Shown here piece by piece: positions 36,648 to 45,652 of a DNA stretch of 64,000 bases (position 1 is the first letter of the stretch; every line of letters starts with the position of its first letter). Made by a program: the position numbers and the translations under genes. A model generated the notes under the pieces. It was not told where the DNA came from. It did no database searches and saw only the letters and a program-made list of their open reading frames with translations. Source of the DNA: Bradyrhizobium aeschynomenes. GTDB taxonomy: Bacteria > Pseudomonadota > Alphaproteobacteria > Rhizobiales > Xanthobacteraceae. The DNA is taken from assembly GCF_013178945.1 (NCBI RefSeq), contig NZ_JABFDM010000005.1:310001-374000 (forward strand), read 5' to 3'.

Positions 36648-37676
36648 ATGAGCGAAGCGATCAAGACCGATGTGCTGATCATTGGCGCGGGCCCCTGCGG
36701 ACTGTTTGCCGTGTTTGAACTGGGGCTGCTCGACATCAAGGCGCATCTGATCGACATCCTCGACAAGGTCGGTGGCCAGTGCGCCGAGCTGTATCCGGAG
36801 AAGCCGATCTACGACATTCCCGGCGTGCCGATGGTGACGGGGCAGGGCCTCACCGATCAACTGATGGAACAGATCAAGCCGTTCAGCCCGACCTTCCACC
36901 TCGGCGAGATGGTCTTGAGCGTCGAGAAGATCGGCGATCCCGGTTTCCGCGTCACCACCGATGCCGGCAAGGTGTTCGAATGCAAGGTCGTGGTGATCGC
37001 CGCCGGCGGCGGCTCGTTCCAGCCGAAGCGTCCGCCGGTGCCGGGCATCGAGGCCTACGAAGGCACCTCGGTATTCTATGCCGTGCGCAAGATGGAACAG
37101 TTCCGCGACAAGCATGTCGTCATCGTCGGCGGCGGTGACTCCGCGCTCGACTGGACGCTCAATCTGCACCCGATCGCGAAGCGCATCACGCTCATTCACC
37201 GCCGCGACGACTTCCGTGCCGCGCCCCACAGCGTCGAGCAGATGCGCGCGCTCGTCGCTGCCGGCAAGATGGATCTGCGCATCGGCCAGGTGACCGCGCT
37301 CGAAGGCGCCAATGGTCAGCTCTCGGCGGCGACCATCAAGGGCAACGACAATGCCGTCGAGACCATTCCCTGCGAGATGATGCTGCCGTTCTTCGGCCTG
37401 ACGATGAAGCTCGGCCCCGTCGCCGAGTGGGGCCTCGCGCTCGAGCACAATCTCATTCCCGTCGAGACCTCGGCATTCGAGACCTCCGTGCCCGGCATCT
37501 TCGCGATCGGCGACATCAATACCTATCCCGGCAAGATCAAGCTGATCCTGTGCGGCTTCCACGAGGGCGCGCTGATGGCGCAGAAGGCGCACCGCTACGT
37601 GTATCCGGAGAAGCGGCTGGTGTTCCAGTACACGACGTCGTCGTCGAGCCTGCAGAAGAAGCTCGGCGTCAACTAA
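36648..37676 (+). CDS. Ferredoxin/flavodoxin-NADP+ reductase, thioredoxin reductase-like
   Basis: A 342-residue FAD/NADPH enzyme. FAD motif IIGAGPCGLFAVFELG is near the start, GGQCAELYPEKPIYDIPG near 45, and the NADPH motif VIVGGGDSALDW near 163. It lacks the CxxC of thioredoxin reductases, which together with the length identifies the FNR type of Rhodopseudomonas and Bacillus YumC. It supplies electrons to ferredoxin. The frame is open 70 codons upstream, but ATG 36648 follows GAGAAGAG and fits the family. Confidence 0.9.
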   Translation: MSEAIKTDVLIIGAGPCGLFAVFELGLLDIKAHLIDILDKVGGQCAELYPEKPIYDIPGVPMVTGQGLTDQLMEQIKPFSPTFHLGEMVLSVEKIGDPGFRVTTDAGKVFECKVVVIAAGGGSFQPKRPPVPGIEAYEGTSVFYAVRKMEQFRDKHVVIVGGGDSALDWTLNLHPIAKRITLIHRRDDFRAAPHSVEQMRALVAAGKMDLRIGQVTALEGANGQLSAATIKGNDNAVETIPCEMMLPFFGLTMKLGPVAEWGLALEHNLIPVETSAFETSVPGIFAIGDINTYPGKIKLILCGFHEGALMAQKAHRYVYPEKRLVFQYTTSSSSLQKKLGVN

Positions 37677-37736
37677 TTCGTTCGCGGAATGGAACCCGGC
37701 ACCGTCACACCAACTCAAATGTGAAGAAATGTTTCC

Positions 37737-37762
37737 TGCGCGTGCCGGTTTCACCGGCGCGC
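37737..37762 (+). terminator. Hairpin after the ferredoxin reductase gene
   Basis: GCCGGT (37744-37749) and ACCGGC (37753-37758) pair around a 3-base loop, with flanking GCGC bases extending the stem past one bulge. No long T run follows. Confidence 0.4.
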
Positions 37763-37841
37763 CAGACCTGTTATGGGCTGGAAGGAGCTGCGAAACGGCC
37801 GTACTGTGCGGCCATTCATTTTGTGACTTGGTCAAGGTGAG

Positions 37842-38456
37842 ATGATGATGCGCAATGCGTTTCCCCGACTTCGGCTGGTGCCTGGCGTAACGACGCTCGC
37901 GGTCGGCGCGCTCGTCATTGCCGGTGCGCTGCTGACGCGGCCGGCGCTCGCGGCGGAGCCGACCGCGGCCGGGCTGTGGCAGAAGGTCGAGGATGGCAGG
38001 CCCGTCGGCTGGTTTCTCTTCATCGACCACGACGGCGTGTTCGAAGGCGTGATCGCCAAGACGTTTCCGCGCCCCGGCGACAATCCGAACGAGGTCTGCG
38101 CCAAGTGCACCGACGACCGCAAGAATGCGCCGGTGCTCGGTATCTCCTTCGTGCGCGACATGAAGCGCGAAGGTTTGAAATACGAAGGCGGCAATGTTCT
38201 CAATCCGCGCGACGGTAACATCTGGAAGGCCAACATGAAGGTCAGCCCGGACGGCCAGTCGCTGACCTTGCGCGGCTATCTCGGTTTCTCGCTGCTCGGC
38301 AAGGACGAGACCTGGACGCGTCTGCCGGACACCAACATGGCGCAGATCGATCCCGCGATCCTCGCGAAGTATCTCCCGGCCCAGGCGACGACGGCGACCG
38401 CGCCAGGATCGAAGCAGGCACCGCCGATGATGAAGAAGCCGGCGCCGGCGAAGTAG
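37842..38456 (+). CDS. DUF2147 exported protein
   Basis: A 204-residue protein with a long signal peptide (a hydrophobic run TTLAVGALVIAGALL ending before ALAAE). The DUF2147 domain follows: AGLWQKVEDGRPVGWFLFID, a Cys pair in VCAKCTDDRK, and LRGYLGFSLLGKDETWTRL. The tail is Pro/Ala/Lys-rich. The function of DUF2147 is unknown; members are periplasmic. Confidence 0.8.
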   Translation: MMMRNAFPRLRLVPGVTTLAVGALVIAGALLTRPALAAEPTAAGLWQKVEDGRPVGWFLFIDHDGVFEGVIAKTFPRPGDNPNEVCAKCTDDRKNAPVLGISFVRDMKREGLKYEGGNVLNPRDGNIWKANMKVSPDGQSLTLRGYLGFSLLGKDETWTRLPDTNMAQIDPAILAKYLPAQATTATAPGSKQAPPMMKKPAPAK

Positions 38457-38562
38457 TTTGCGGCTGGCCCGCATTTCATCTCCGCTCGCGATGGACATGC
38501 TGTCGCGATCTCGCGACGCAGGCGTCCGAGTTGCGAAGGCTGAGTTCGGCCCTCCGAAGTGA

Positions 38563-38953
38563 GAGGGCGCAGGGAATGCCGGGTGAGGGCCTCACCCATG
38601 GCCCGCCTGCTGAAAAAATGCAGGCGGCAGGAACCACAGGCAAAGCCGGTTCAACCGGCATTCCCTGCACGATGGCTTGACGGCTTATACGTACTCTCCC
38701 CGGGGACCGGGCTGTCTTGCCCCCGTCACGGGCGGATCATCGCCACCCGCTTGGCACCAGCGTCGGGATGCCAGGACCATACGACTTCACCGTGCGCCAC
38801 CGCTCGTTCGTCGACGTGATCGGGATCACGCTGCGACCGGCGGCGCCCACCGCATCCCACGCTCTACGCTCGTGACGACCGCGAACCGCCCCTCTCATGA
38901 GCACGGGATGCGCCAAGAGAGCATGGTTTCTGGAAAAGAGAAATGAAATTCTT
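38563..38953 (-). repeat. Dispersed noncoding repeat, copy B (inverted)
   Basis: The reverse complement of this stretch aligns end to end with copy A at 9627-10022, including the nested palindrome (CCGGCATTCCCTG with CAGGGAATGCCGG, and CGCCTGC with GCAGGCG). Frames through it encode low-complexity, shifted products and are not genes. The flanks 38457-38562 and 38954-39137 hold no gene. Confidence 0.7.
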
Positions 38954-39097
38954 TCGTCCGGCGGGACTGGACAATGGTGATCTGTCTGAGACCGCACGCG
39001 AATTTAATGTCCTGGCGCAGCCCGTCGCAGCCTGATCAGGGTGCGCGACGGTCTGTTAGTTCGATCCGCGGTGGCGAAATCGCGCCCGACGGGCGAC

Positions 39098-39113
39098 TCG
39101 CTGACATCAGCGA
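39098..39113. terminator. Perfect short palindrome at the 3' end of the SGNH hydrolase gene
   Basis: TCGCTGA-CA-TCAGCGA, 24 bases past the stop codon of the minus-strand gene. A 7-base stem with a 2-base loop is too tight for a good hairpin; it may be a protein site instead. Confidence 0.3.
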
Positions 39114-39137
39114 CGAGATGCCGGTCCGACCGGCGCG

Positions 39138-41084
39138 CTACTGCCTGACCACGCCTGCCGGAGGCAGCGGCTGGATGGTCACGTTGGCTTCGACCGCATC
39201 GAGGTTGAGCACCTGTGCGGCGGCCGGAAACGCCGCATCGGCCATCGCCGCGTGGCCTTCCGCGGTCGGGTGCACGGCGCCGCCATAGACCGCGGACAGC
39301 ACGCCCCAGCTCGCATCGTGGATGTCGGCAGGCTGCATCGCCGCCGGCAGCCCCTGCGGATAGGTCATGGCCGAGAAGTAGCTGTCATTGGCGTCGCGGA
39401 TCCAGCGCGCGCGCGGCAGATAGGGACGATACTCGCTGGCGCCGCGGCCGCACAGCAGCGGCTCGTTGGCGGCGCTGACGATGTTCGAGTCGAAGCTCTC
39501 GCCATTGGCGGAGAAGCATTCGCGGTCGAACGGCGGATCCTGCGGCGAGCGGGCGCAGAAGCCATGATCGGCGAACGCGGCCTGATGCGCATCGACGAAG
39601 GTCATCCGGTCGGCACGCGGGTCGCGGCAGAGGATGCCGGCGGTGCACTGCGCGAGTCCGCGCAACGTCGGCAGGAATTCGTTCTCGACGAAGCCGGCCA
39701 CGTTGGCGAGCCGCTGCGGATTGGCGTTGAAGGAGGGATGAACCTCGAAGCCGGCCGGACCGCCGCGACAGGGCGTGCCCGGGCCGCTCAGCGCCGGGTT
39801 GCCATAGGAGGTGTAGACGACGTGCGAGAGGTCGCCGACCAGCGGCTTGAGCGCCTCGCGCAGCTTGGCAAAGCCCTGCGGCAGGTCGCGCGCCAGCTCG
39901 CTGCGCGATTCCTCGACCGAGCCGATCACGCCGGAGCGCTTGAACAGCGTGCGCTCGGTGGGCGTATCGACGATGACGTCGGCGACGAGACCGGAGAAGT
40001 TGATGTCGTTGGCGCCGATCGACAGCAGCACCAGATCGAGCTTGCGGTCCGGCTGGCGGCGTTTGGCCGCGGTCAACGCATCGCGCAGCTCGCCGAGCTG
40101 GCCGTTGACGCCGCCGGCGCAGGTCGCCACCGAGCGGCCGGGAAGGCATTCGCGCGCGCGCTGGCTGCCGAACAGGCCGTCGGCGATGGTGGCGCCGGTG
40201 CAGGCGAGCGGCAGATAGGTGACGGCGACGTGCGGGTAGCGCACCGCAAGCGCCAGCGCGGTGCGGGTCTGGTAGCTGTACAGCGAGCGGTGGCAGGCGG
40301 CATTGAACCAGACCGCGCTGTGCTTCTGCCAGTTCTGCAGGGTGTCCGGCGCCTCGCAGGCGCGGCCACCCTTGAAGCCGGCGCGGCTCGGCCGATAATA
40401 TTGCGCGGACGGACCGCCGAGATAGGAGCGGAAGCAGAAGCCTTCGTCGGCCAGCGCGATCGGACGGTCCGGATTGCCCTCGCCGGAGGCGATGCTGTCG
40501 CCGAGCCCGGCGATGAAGACGTCGCGCACCTGGATCCCGGTCGAGACCTGCCGCGTGCCTTCCGGGCTGGTGACGTCGACGGATGCGACGGTCTGCCTGC
40601 CATAGCGGACGCGCAGATTGACCGGCTCGGCGCAGTCGAAGGTCGAGGTCTGCGGCCCATCGCCGTCGTCGAACGACCACGCGCAGGTGGCGCCGACCGG
40701 CACCGGGCCGGTCAGGCGCACCGTGACCGGATGGTCGATCGGCGTCAGATAGCTTTCCTTGACGTTGTCACGTGTGCACGGCTCGTTGACGCGGCCTGCG
40801 AGGTCGATGCACAGCCGGTTGACGACGTTGCGCGCCCAGCCGCGGCCGTCGCTCTGGATGCTCAGTCCCTGCTCGGCGGAAAGGATGGAGCGGTCGCGCG
40901 TGCTCTCGACGTGGAGCAGGAAGTCGCGCTCCTCGCGGAACAGGCGGAAGCGGTTGCGGACCTCCCAGCTGATCTGCAGCGGTGCTGCGTCCAGCTGAGC
41001 GGCGGCCTCGGTCGCGGCGAGAGGCGCAAGCAGGCCGCCCAGGACGCAGGCGGCGAGCATCGGTCGAGAGAGAAATCGGGTCAT
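39138..41084 (-). CDS. Exported SGNH/GDSL-family hydrolase
   Basis: A 648-residue protein with a signal peptide (MTRFLSRPMLAACVLGGLL then APLAATEAAA). An N-terminal beta-rich part, with PVPVGATCAWSFDDGDGPQ resembling a PKD/Ig fold, precedes the hydrolase. Block I is GDSIASGEGN near 205, block III is SIGANDINFSG near 335, and block V is HPTAEGH near the end. Many Cys residues suggest disulphides in the periplasm. It is probably a lipase or esterase. A 70-residue longer frame start was rejected in favour of the signal peptide. Confidence 0.8.
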   Translation of the reverse strand: MTRFLSRPMLAACVLGGLLAPLAATEAAAQLDAAPLQISWEVRNRFRLFREERDFLLHVESTRDRSILSAEQGLSIQSDGRGWARNVVNRLCIDLAGRVNEPCTRDNVKESYLTPIDHPVTVRLTGPVPVGATCAWSFDDGDGPQTSTFDCAEPVNLRVRYGRQTVASVDVTSPEGTRQVSTGIQVRDVFIAGLGDSIASGEGNPDRPIALADEGFCFRSYLGGPSAQYYRPSRAGFKGGRACEAPDTLQNWQKHSAVWFNAACHRSLYSYQTRTALALAVRYPHVAVTYLPLACTGATIADGLFGSQRARECLPGRSVATCAGGVNGQLGELRDALTAAKRRQPDRKLDLVLLSIGANDINFSGLVADVIVDTPTERTLFKRSGVIGSVEESRSELARDLPQGFAKLREALKPLVGDLSHVVYTSYGNPALSGPGTPCRGGPAGFEVHPSFNANPQRLANVAGFVENEFLPTLRGLAQCTAGILCRDPRADRMTFVDAHQAAFADHGFCARSPQDPPFDRECFSANGESFDSNIVSAANEPLLCGRGASEYRPYLPRARWIRDANDSYFSAMTYPQGLPAAMQPADIHDASWGVLSAVYGGAVHPTAEGHAAMADAAFPAAAQVLNLDAVEANVTIQPLPPAGVVRQ

Positions 41085-41176
41085 GCGCCAGGATTCACGT
41101 GAGCGATGGGGCGGAAATAAGAGGGCGGCTGGCAACGTCAACCGCGCCATCACAAACGGTCGTTGGAAGCGCCGAG

Positions 41177-42268
41177 TCAACCTTGCGAGTGGCGCTTGAT
41201 CCGTTGCGGAACCGGGGCGGTCGCCGTCGCGGCGGCGCGCTTGGCGGCGATCTCGTCCGAGACGGCCGCTTGCAGCCGGCGCCGCTCCTGCCATGGCTTG
41301 ACGACGTTGAGCCAGAGTTCCCGGACCCCCATGATCGAGATCGCGATGGCGAACGGGATCACGAAATACAGGACGCGGAAGACCAGCAGGGTGGCGAGCA
41401 GTTGCTCGCGTCCGAACTGCGGCAGCGCCACCAGCATCGCGGCATCGAACACGCCGATGCTGCCGGGTGCGTGGCTGGCGAAGCCGAGCAGGGTCGCGAG
41501 GATGAACACCACCGACAGCGAGAGGAAGTCGATCGGCGGGTTGGCCGGGACGAGCAGGTACATCGCGAGCGCACAGAAGCCGAGATCGACGACGCCGATC
41601 AGGATCTGCACCAGTGTCAGCTGGGCGGAGGGCAGCACCACCTTCCAGCCGTTCTGGCCGAGCTGGCGGCGGTTCTTGCCGGCGGTCAGCCAGCCGAGAT
41701 AGGCGAAGATCGCGCCGAGGATGCCGATCGCGATCAGCTGGTTCACCGCCGGCGGCAGCTGGTCCATCGATGTGGCGGCGGCCGGATGCAAGGTCATGCC
41801 GATGCCCAGCACGAACAGGTTGCCGAGCCAGAAGGTCAGACCCGACAGGAAGCAGATCTTGGCGACGTCGATCGCCGACAGGCCGTAATCCGAATAGATC
41901 CGGAAGCGGATGGCACCGCCGGTGAACACGGTGGCGCCGATGTTGTGGCCGATCGAATAGCTGGTGAAGGCGCTCATCGCCGCGATGCGATAAGGCACGT
42001 GTTTCTTGCCAATCGTTCGCAGCGCAAAATAGTCATAGAACGTCAGCGTGCAGAACGCGCCGACCACACACAAGGCGGCGAGCGCGATGTGACCGGGCGG
42101 GATCTCGGTCAGCGCCGTCAGGATGACGCTGCCGTCGACGCCCTTCAGGGTGCGCACGAGCGTGGTGATCGCGAAGGCGATGATCGCAAGGCTCGCTGCA
42201 ATCCCCAGCCGCTTCCAGCCGATCCATTTCTTGAAGCCACGCGAGAGCGTGGTCAGCAGGCGCTGCAT
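41177..42268 (-). CDS. YbhN/UPF0104-type flippase-like membrane protein
   Basis: A 363-residue polytopic protein with about eight helices, related to the flippase domain of lysyl-phosphatidylglycerol synthase MprF. Characteristic parts are YDYFALRTIGKKHVPYRIA, NIGATVFTGGAIRFRIYSDYG and ATLLGFASHAPGSIGVFDAA. It likely moves a lipid across the inner membrane. No synthase domain is fused or adjacent. Confidence 0.8.
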   Translation of the reverse strand: MQRLLTTLSRGFKKWIGWKRLGIAASLAIIAFAITTLVRTLKGVDGSVILTALTEIPPGHIALAALCVVGAFCTLTFYDYFALRTIGKKHVPYRIAAMSAFTSYSIGHNIGATVFTGGAIRFRIYSDYGLSAIDVAKICFLSGLTFWLGNLFVLGIGMTLHPAAATSMDQLPPAVNQLIAIGILGAIFAYLGWLTAGKNRRQLGQNGWKVVLPSAQLTLVQILIGVVDLGFCALAMYLLVPANPPIDFLSLSVVFILATLLGFASHAPGSIGVFDAAMLVALPQFGREQLLATLLVFRVLYFVIPFAIAISIMGVRELWLNVVKPWQERRRLQAAVSDEIAAKRAAATATAPVPQRIKRHSQG

Positions 42269-42421
42269 TCATCCTCCCGGCGGGGCGGCACTAGATCTTG
42301 GAGACGGGACAAAACCATTGAACGATGAGGGCGGGCAATCCGTGACAGCCTGTTCCTTAAGCTAAAACGCACGCTTTGTGCAGTCCTTGACACAGCGCAG
42401 CCCCGGCGTCGATCCGCGGGT

Positions 42422-42439
42422 CTGTCACACTCCAGTCAC
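42422..42439. promoter_or_regulatory. Possible Pho box
   Basis: CTGTCAC (42422-42428) and CAGTCAC (42433-42439) repeat with an 11-base period, as in PhoB sites. It lies 154 bases before the YbhN-like gene and 196 before the DUF892 gene in the divergent gap 42269-42634, so either could be the target. Confidence 0.35.
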
Positions 42440-42527
42440 ATAGCTGGGCCGCCTTAGTTCGGTCCCATTGGTTACCCGCCAGGAAAGTTCACGTCGCGAG
42501 GTTCCGGCGGTCGTGTCGCCGCGGGCC

Positions 42528-42552
42528 GGAACAACGGACGCGTCACCCGGTT
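42528..42552 (+). promoter_or_regulatory. Candidate EcfG general-stress promoter
   Basis: GGAAC (42528-42532), 16 bases, then GGTT (42549-42552), close to the EcfG consensus GGAAC-N16/17-CGTT. It is 83 bases before the DUF892 gene, a family often in the general stress regulon of alphaproteobacteria. Confidence 0.5.
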
Positions 42553-42634
42553 AGCCGCCCGCGGGGGTAGCGAACATGGCCACGATCGGTCGGGGAAGGC
42601 AAGCCATGTTCCGAACCAAGAGGACAAGTGGCAA

Positions 42635-43141
42635 ATGGGACTCTTCACCAAGGACATCAAGACGATGAACGACCTGTTCGTTCATCAGCTGCAGGACATC
42701 TATTACGCCGAGAACCAGCTGATCAAAGCGCTGCCCAAGATGGCCGACAAGGCGACCGATCAGCAGCTCAAGCAGGGCTTCCTCACGCATCTCGACGAGA
42801 CGCGGACGCATGTAAAGCGGCTCGAGCAGGTGTTCGAGATGCACGGCATCGCGCCGAAGGCAGTCGACTGCCCGGCGATCGACGGCATCATCGAGGAGGC
42901 CGAGGAGGTCGCCGGCGAGGTGGCCGACAAGACCGTGCTCGACGCCGCCTTGATCAATGCCGGGCAGGCGGCCGAGCACTACGAGATCACCCGCTATGGC
43001 AGCCTGATCGCCTGGGCCAAGCAGCTCGGCCGCAGTGATTGCGCGGCCGTGCTGCAGAAGACGCTCGACGAGGAGAAGGCGACCGACATGAAGCTCACCA
43101 AGCTCGCCGAGACCACCGTCAATTTGCGTGCGGCCAGCTGA
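42635..43141 (+). CDS. DUF892 (YciE-like) ferritin-like protein
   Basis: A 168-residue four-helix protein. MNDLFVHQLQDIYYAENQLI at the start, ETRTHVKRLEQVFEMHG in helix 2 and AAEHYEITRYGSLIAWAKQLG later carry the Glu and His residues of a possible di-iron site. YciE-like proteins are induced by stress and may protect against oxidants. It is alone, with a candidate EcfG promoter. Confidence 0.88.
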   Translation: MGLFTKDIKTMNDLFVHQLQDIYYAENQLIKALPKMADKATDQQLKQGFLTHLDETRTHVKRLEQVFEMHGIAPKAVDCPAIDGIIEEAEEVAGEVADKTVLDAALINAGQAAEHYEITRYGSLIAWAKQLGRSDCAAVLQKTLDEEKATDMKLTKLAETTVNLRAAS

Positions 43142-43168
43142 TCGCGCCGCACGACTTGATGAGGCAAA

Positions 43169-43195
43169 ACGCCGCGCGGAAGCACCGCGCGGCGT
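43169..43195. terminator. Perfect 11-base hairpin terminator
   Basis: ACGCCGCGCGG pairs with CCGCGCGGCGT around AAGCA, 27 bases past the DUF892 stop. It lies between convergent genes and may end both. Confidence 0.7.
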
Positions 43196-43215
43196 CGTCA
43201 TTTCGGATGGGGTGA

Positions 43216-43647
43216 TCAGCTCTTGCGCAGGGCGAAATTGGCGCCGCAGAACGCCATCAGGGCGCCGAGGCAGAGCGCGGCAAGACCCGCCAGCACACCG
43301 GAGGCCGACGGCACCGGGCTCGGTCCGGAGATCGCCTGGCCGATGCCGGCCAGCATCAGCACCCCGACCACGACGAGGAAGTTGCGTGCACGCTGCGGGA
43401 TCTCGCCAGACACCGCGCTGTGCATGATGTTGGCGATGAAATAGCCGCTCGAGAAACCGACGGTCGCGATCAGCCACCAGGCGATCGCCGAGCCGGCCGG
43501 CATGAAGGCACCATCGCTCTGCCACAGGCCGCCGAGATCGAGCCCGTAGCGGGCGCCGAGCATGTGCACGGCCAGCGCCAGCAGCACGCCTGCGGCCATC
43601 GCGCCGGCCAGGATCAGGTGGCGCGGAAAATGGATCGTTTCGCTCAT
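43216..43647 (-). CDS. Small four-helix membrane protein
   Basis: A 143-residue protein with four hydrophobic segments (around residues 10-30, 55-76, 87-107 and 115-137). I recognise no family. Start ATG 43647 follows a frame that is open much further upstream but without hydrophobic or conserved content. It is divergent from the next gene with 48 bases between them. Confidence 0.65.
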   Translation of the reverse strand: MSETIHFPRHLILAGAMAAGVLLALAVHMLGARYGLDLGGLWQSDGAFMPAGSAIAWWLIATVGFSSGYFIANIMHSAVSGEIPQRARNFLVVVGVLMLAGIGQAISGPSPVPSASGVLAGLAALCLGALMAFCGANFALRKS

Positions 43648-43695
43648 CGTTCGTTTGTAGGATAAGGCGCCTGACCCACGCAACAGGACCGCCCC

Positions 43696-44280
43696 ATTTC
43701 CGTACCGACACCATCCGATGCGCCGATCGGCTACGCCTACAAGGCGTCTCTGATCGGCTCCGCCCAGGAGTTCGAGCTGACCGAGCAGGGCCTGTCGTGG
43801 CGGTTCGCCGGCCACGCCGGGGTATGGCCTTATGCCGACATCGCCGCGATCCGGCTGTCCTACCGGCCGGTGTCGATGCAGGCCAAGCGCTTCCGCGCCG
43901 AGATCACGCATCGTGACGGCCGGCGGCTGAACCTCATCTCGACCACCTGGCAGACCGTGACCCTGATGGTGCCGCAGAGCGAGGCCTACAGGACCTTCAT
44001 CCTTGCCTTGCATGCGCGGCTCGCGGCCGCAGGCAGCACGGCGCGGCTGACCGGCGGCCTTGGCCGTACCGTCTATACCGCGTCGATGATGGTGATGGCG
44101 GTGTTGACTGCAGCCATGGCCGCGCTTCTGGTGCGCGCGCTCGCCATCGCCGAATGGTCGGGAGCGCTGTTCCTGATCGGCTTCGCCGCGCTGTTCGCCT
44201 GGCAGGTCGGCGGCTTCGTGATCCGCAACAAGCCGCAGACCTACAGCTTCGCCGACATTCCGCGGGCGCTGCTGCCCTGA
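43696..44280 (+). CDS. Membrane protein with a possible AUU start
   Basis: About 194 residues. The frame reads ISVPTPSDAPIGYAYKASL, then LTEQGLSWRFAGHAGVWPYADIAAIRLSYRP, described here as a beta-rich soluble part of about 120 residues, and ends in two transmembrane helices (about 128-150 and 158-178). A stop (TGA) closes the frame upstream. No ATG, GTG or TTG occurs before GTG 43870, which would delete 58 coherent residues. ATT 43696 has AGGA seven bases upstream. The function is unknown. Confidence 0.6.
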   Translation: MSVPTPSDAPIGYAYKASLIGSAQEFELTEQGLSWRFAGHAGVWPYADIAAIRLSYRPVSMQAKRFRAEITHRDGRRLNLISTTWQTVTLMVPQSEAYRTFILALHARLAAAGSTARLTGGLGRTVYTASMMVMAVLTAAMAALLVRALAIAEWSGALFLIGFAALFAWQVGGFVIRNKPQTYSFADIPRALLP

Positions 44281-44365
44281 TCACGCGGCGTCATCGTCGG
44301 TGTTGGAAAGTGACCGTGCCACAGCGGCCGGTCATGCGAGGATGCGCTGCCGCTCCCGGAGACGC

Positions 44366-44956
44366 ATGATGCAGGATCGCGCGCTGCGCTTGCCCAATGC
44401 CAGTGAGATTGCCGCCATCAACGCGCAGCATTTCGCCGACACGCCGCTGCGCTCCGCTGATCTCCTGTTCGTGTTCGGCACCCGCGTCGAGGAGGAATTG
44501 CGCGCCGAGACGGCAGCCAGCCTCTGGGAGCAGGGCTATTTCCGCCACGCCGTCGTCAGCGGCGGGATCACGCCGGGCGCCAAGCTGTCCGAGTGTACGC
44601 TGATCAAGGCCGCCATGGCGAAGCGCGGCGTACCGGCGGACCTCATCCTCGAAGAGCATCGCGCGATGAACACCGGCGAGAACGTCATGTTCTCGCTGCC
44701 GGTGATCGAGGCCACGCTCGGCCTCGCCAATGTCAGGACCGTCATCTGCCTCGGCAACAGCTGGACCGCGCGGCGTTATGCAATGACCATGCAGCGGCAC
44801 TGGCCGCAGGTCGAGAAGATGCTGCTGACCGTGGACGGCTTCGGCGTGCCGCGCGATCTCTGGCACACCCATCCGGAATTCCGCCGCCGCGTGCTGAGCG
44901 AGTGGGACAAGATCGAGCCGTACAAGGAGAGGGGCTTCATTGCCGAGTGGCCGTAG
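44366..44956 (+). CDS. YdcF-like (DUF218) protein
   Basis: A 196-residue Rossmann-like protein of the DUF218 family. ADLLFVFGTRVEEELRAETA, AVVSGGITPGAKLSE, ADLILEEHRAMNTGENVMFS and VICLGNSWTARRYAMTM follow the family pattern in order. YdcF binds SAM-like molecules, and related SanA/ElyC act in envelope synthesis. No signal or membrane helix is seen. Start at ATG 44366 or 44369, after GGAG. Confidence 0.75.
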   Translation: MMQDRALRLPNASEIAAINAQHFADTPLRSADLLFVFGTRVEEELRAETAASLWEQGYFRHAVVSGGITPGAKLSECTLIKAAMAKRGVPADLILEEHRAMNTGENVMFSLPVIEATLGLANVRTVICLGNSWTARRYAMTMQRHWPQVEKMLLTVDGFGVPRDLWHTHPEFRRRVLSEWDKIEPYKERGFIAEWP

Positions 44957-44980
44957 CAACGCCTGTATCAGGACATTTCC

Positions 44981-45637
44981 ATGACCGAAGCAGCTCATCG
45001 CATCGTCGCTCACTATGAGACCCATGCGTTGTCGTGGGACGCCGACCGCCGCGCAGCGGCGTGGACCGATAGACCTGCCATAGACCGCTTTGTCGCCCTC
45101 CTCAGACCGGGGGCGACCGTGCTCGATTTCGGTTGCGGAGGTGGCGTGCCGGTCGCAGCGCACATCGTGGCGCAGGGGTTTTCGGTCACCGGCGTCGACA
45201 GCTCTCCGACCATGATCAGCCTGTGCCGAACGCGGATGCCAGGGCAGGCGTGGATCGTCGCTGACATGCGCTCGTTCACCTCAGACCGGCGGTTCGACGG
45301 CGTGCTGGCATGGGACAGCTTCTTTCATCTCGCGCACGATGATCAGCGACGCATGTTTCCGATCTTCGCGGCCTGCACGGCGCCGGACGGCGTTCTGATG
45401 TTCAATGCGGGTCCCGCGCACGGCGAAGCGATGGGATCATATCGCGGCGATCCGCTGTATCACGCGAGCCTGGATCCGTCGGAATACGAGGCGTTGTTGC
45501 TCGACGGCGGTTTCGCGTTGATCACGCATGAGACGGGCGATCCTTCAACAGGCGGGCGGAGCTTCTGGCTCGCCCGGCGGCTCGCGCCGGCGCACGGAGG
45601 TGACCAGCGTCGCTCTGACGCCCAAGCACAGTGGTGA
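44981..45637 (+). CDS. Class I SAM-dependent methyltransferase
   Basis: A 218-residue enzyme. Motif I VLDFGCGGGVPVAAHI near residue 47, acidic strand VTGVDSSPTMI near 70 and FDGVLAWDSFFHLAHDDQ near 105 are typical of class I methyltransferases. The substrate is unknown. It starts 24 bases after the YdcF-like gene, so the two are probably co-transcribed. Confidence 0.82.
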   Translation: MTEAAHRIVAHYETHALSWDADRRAAAWTDRPAIDRFVALLRPGATVLDFGCGGGVPVAAHIVAQGFSVTGVDSSPTMISLCRTRMPGQAWIVADMRSFTSDRRFDGVLAWDSFFHLAHDDQRRMFPIFAACTAPDGVLMFNAGPAHGEAMGSYRGDPLYHASLDPSEYEALLLDGGFALITHETGDPSTGGRSFWLARRLAPAHGGDQRRSDAQAQW

Positions 45638-45652
45638 TGTGCTCGATCGCTG

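Noticed and set aside
36510..38498. A 662-codon minus-strand frame across the ferredoxin reductase and DUF2147 genes
   Set aside because: Both sense genes have clear domains and starts; the antisense product has none.
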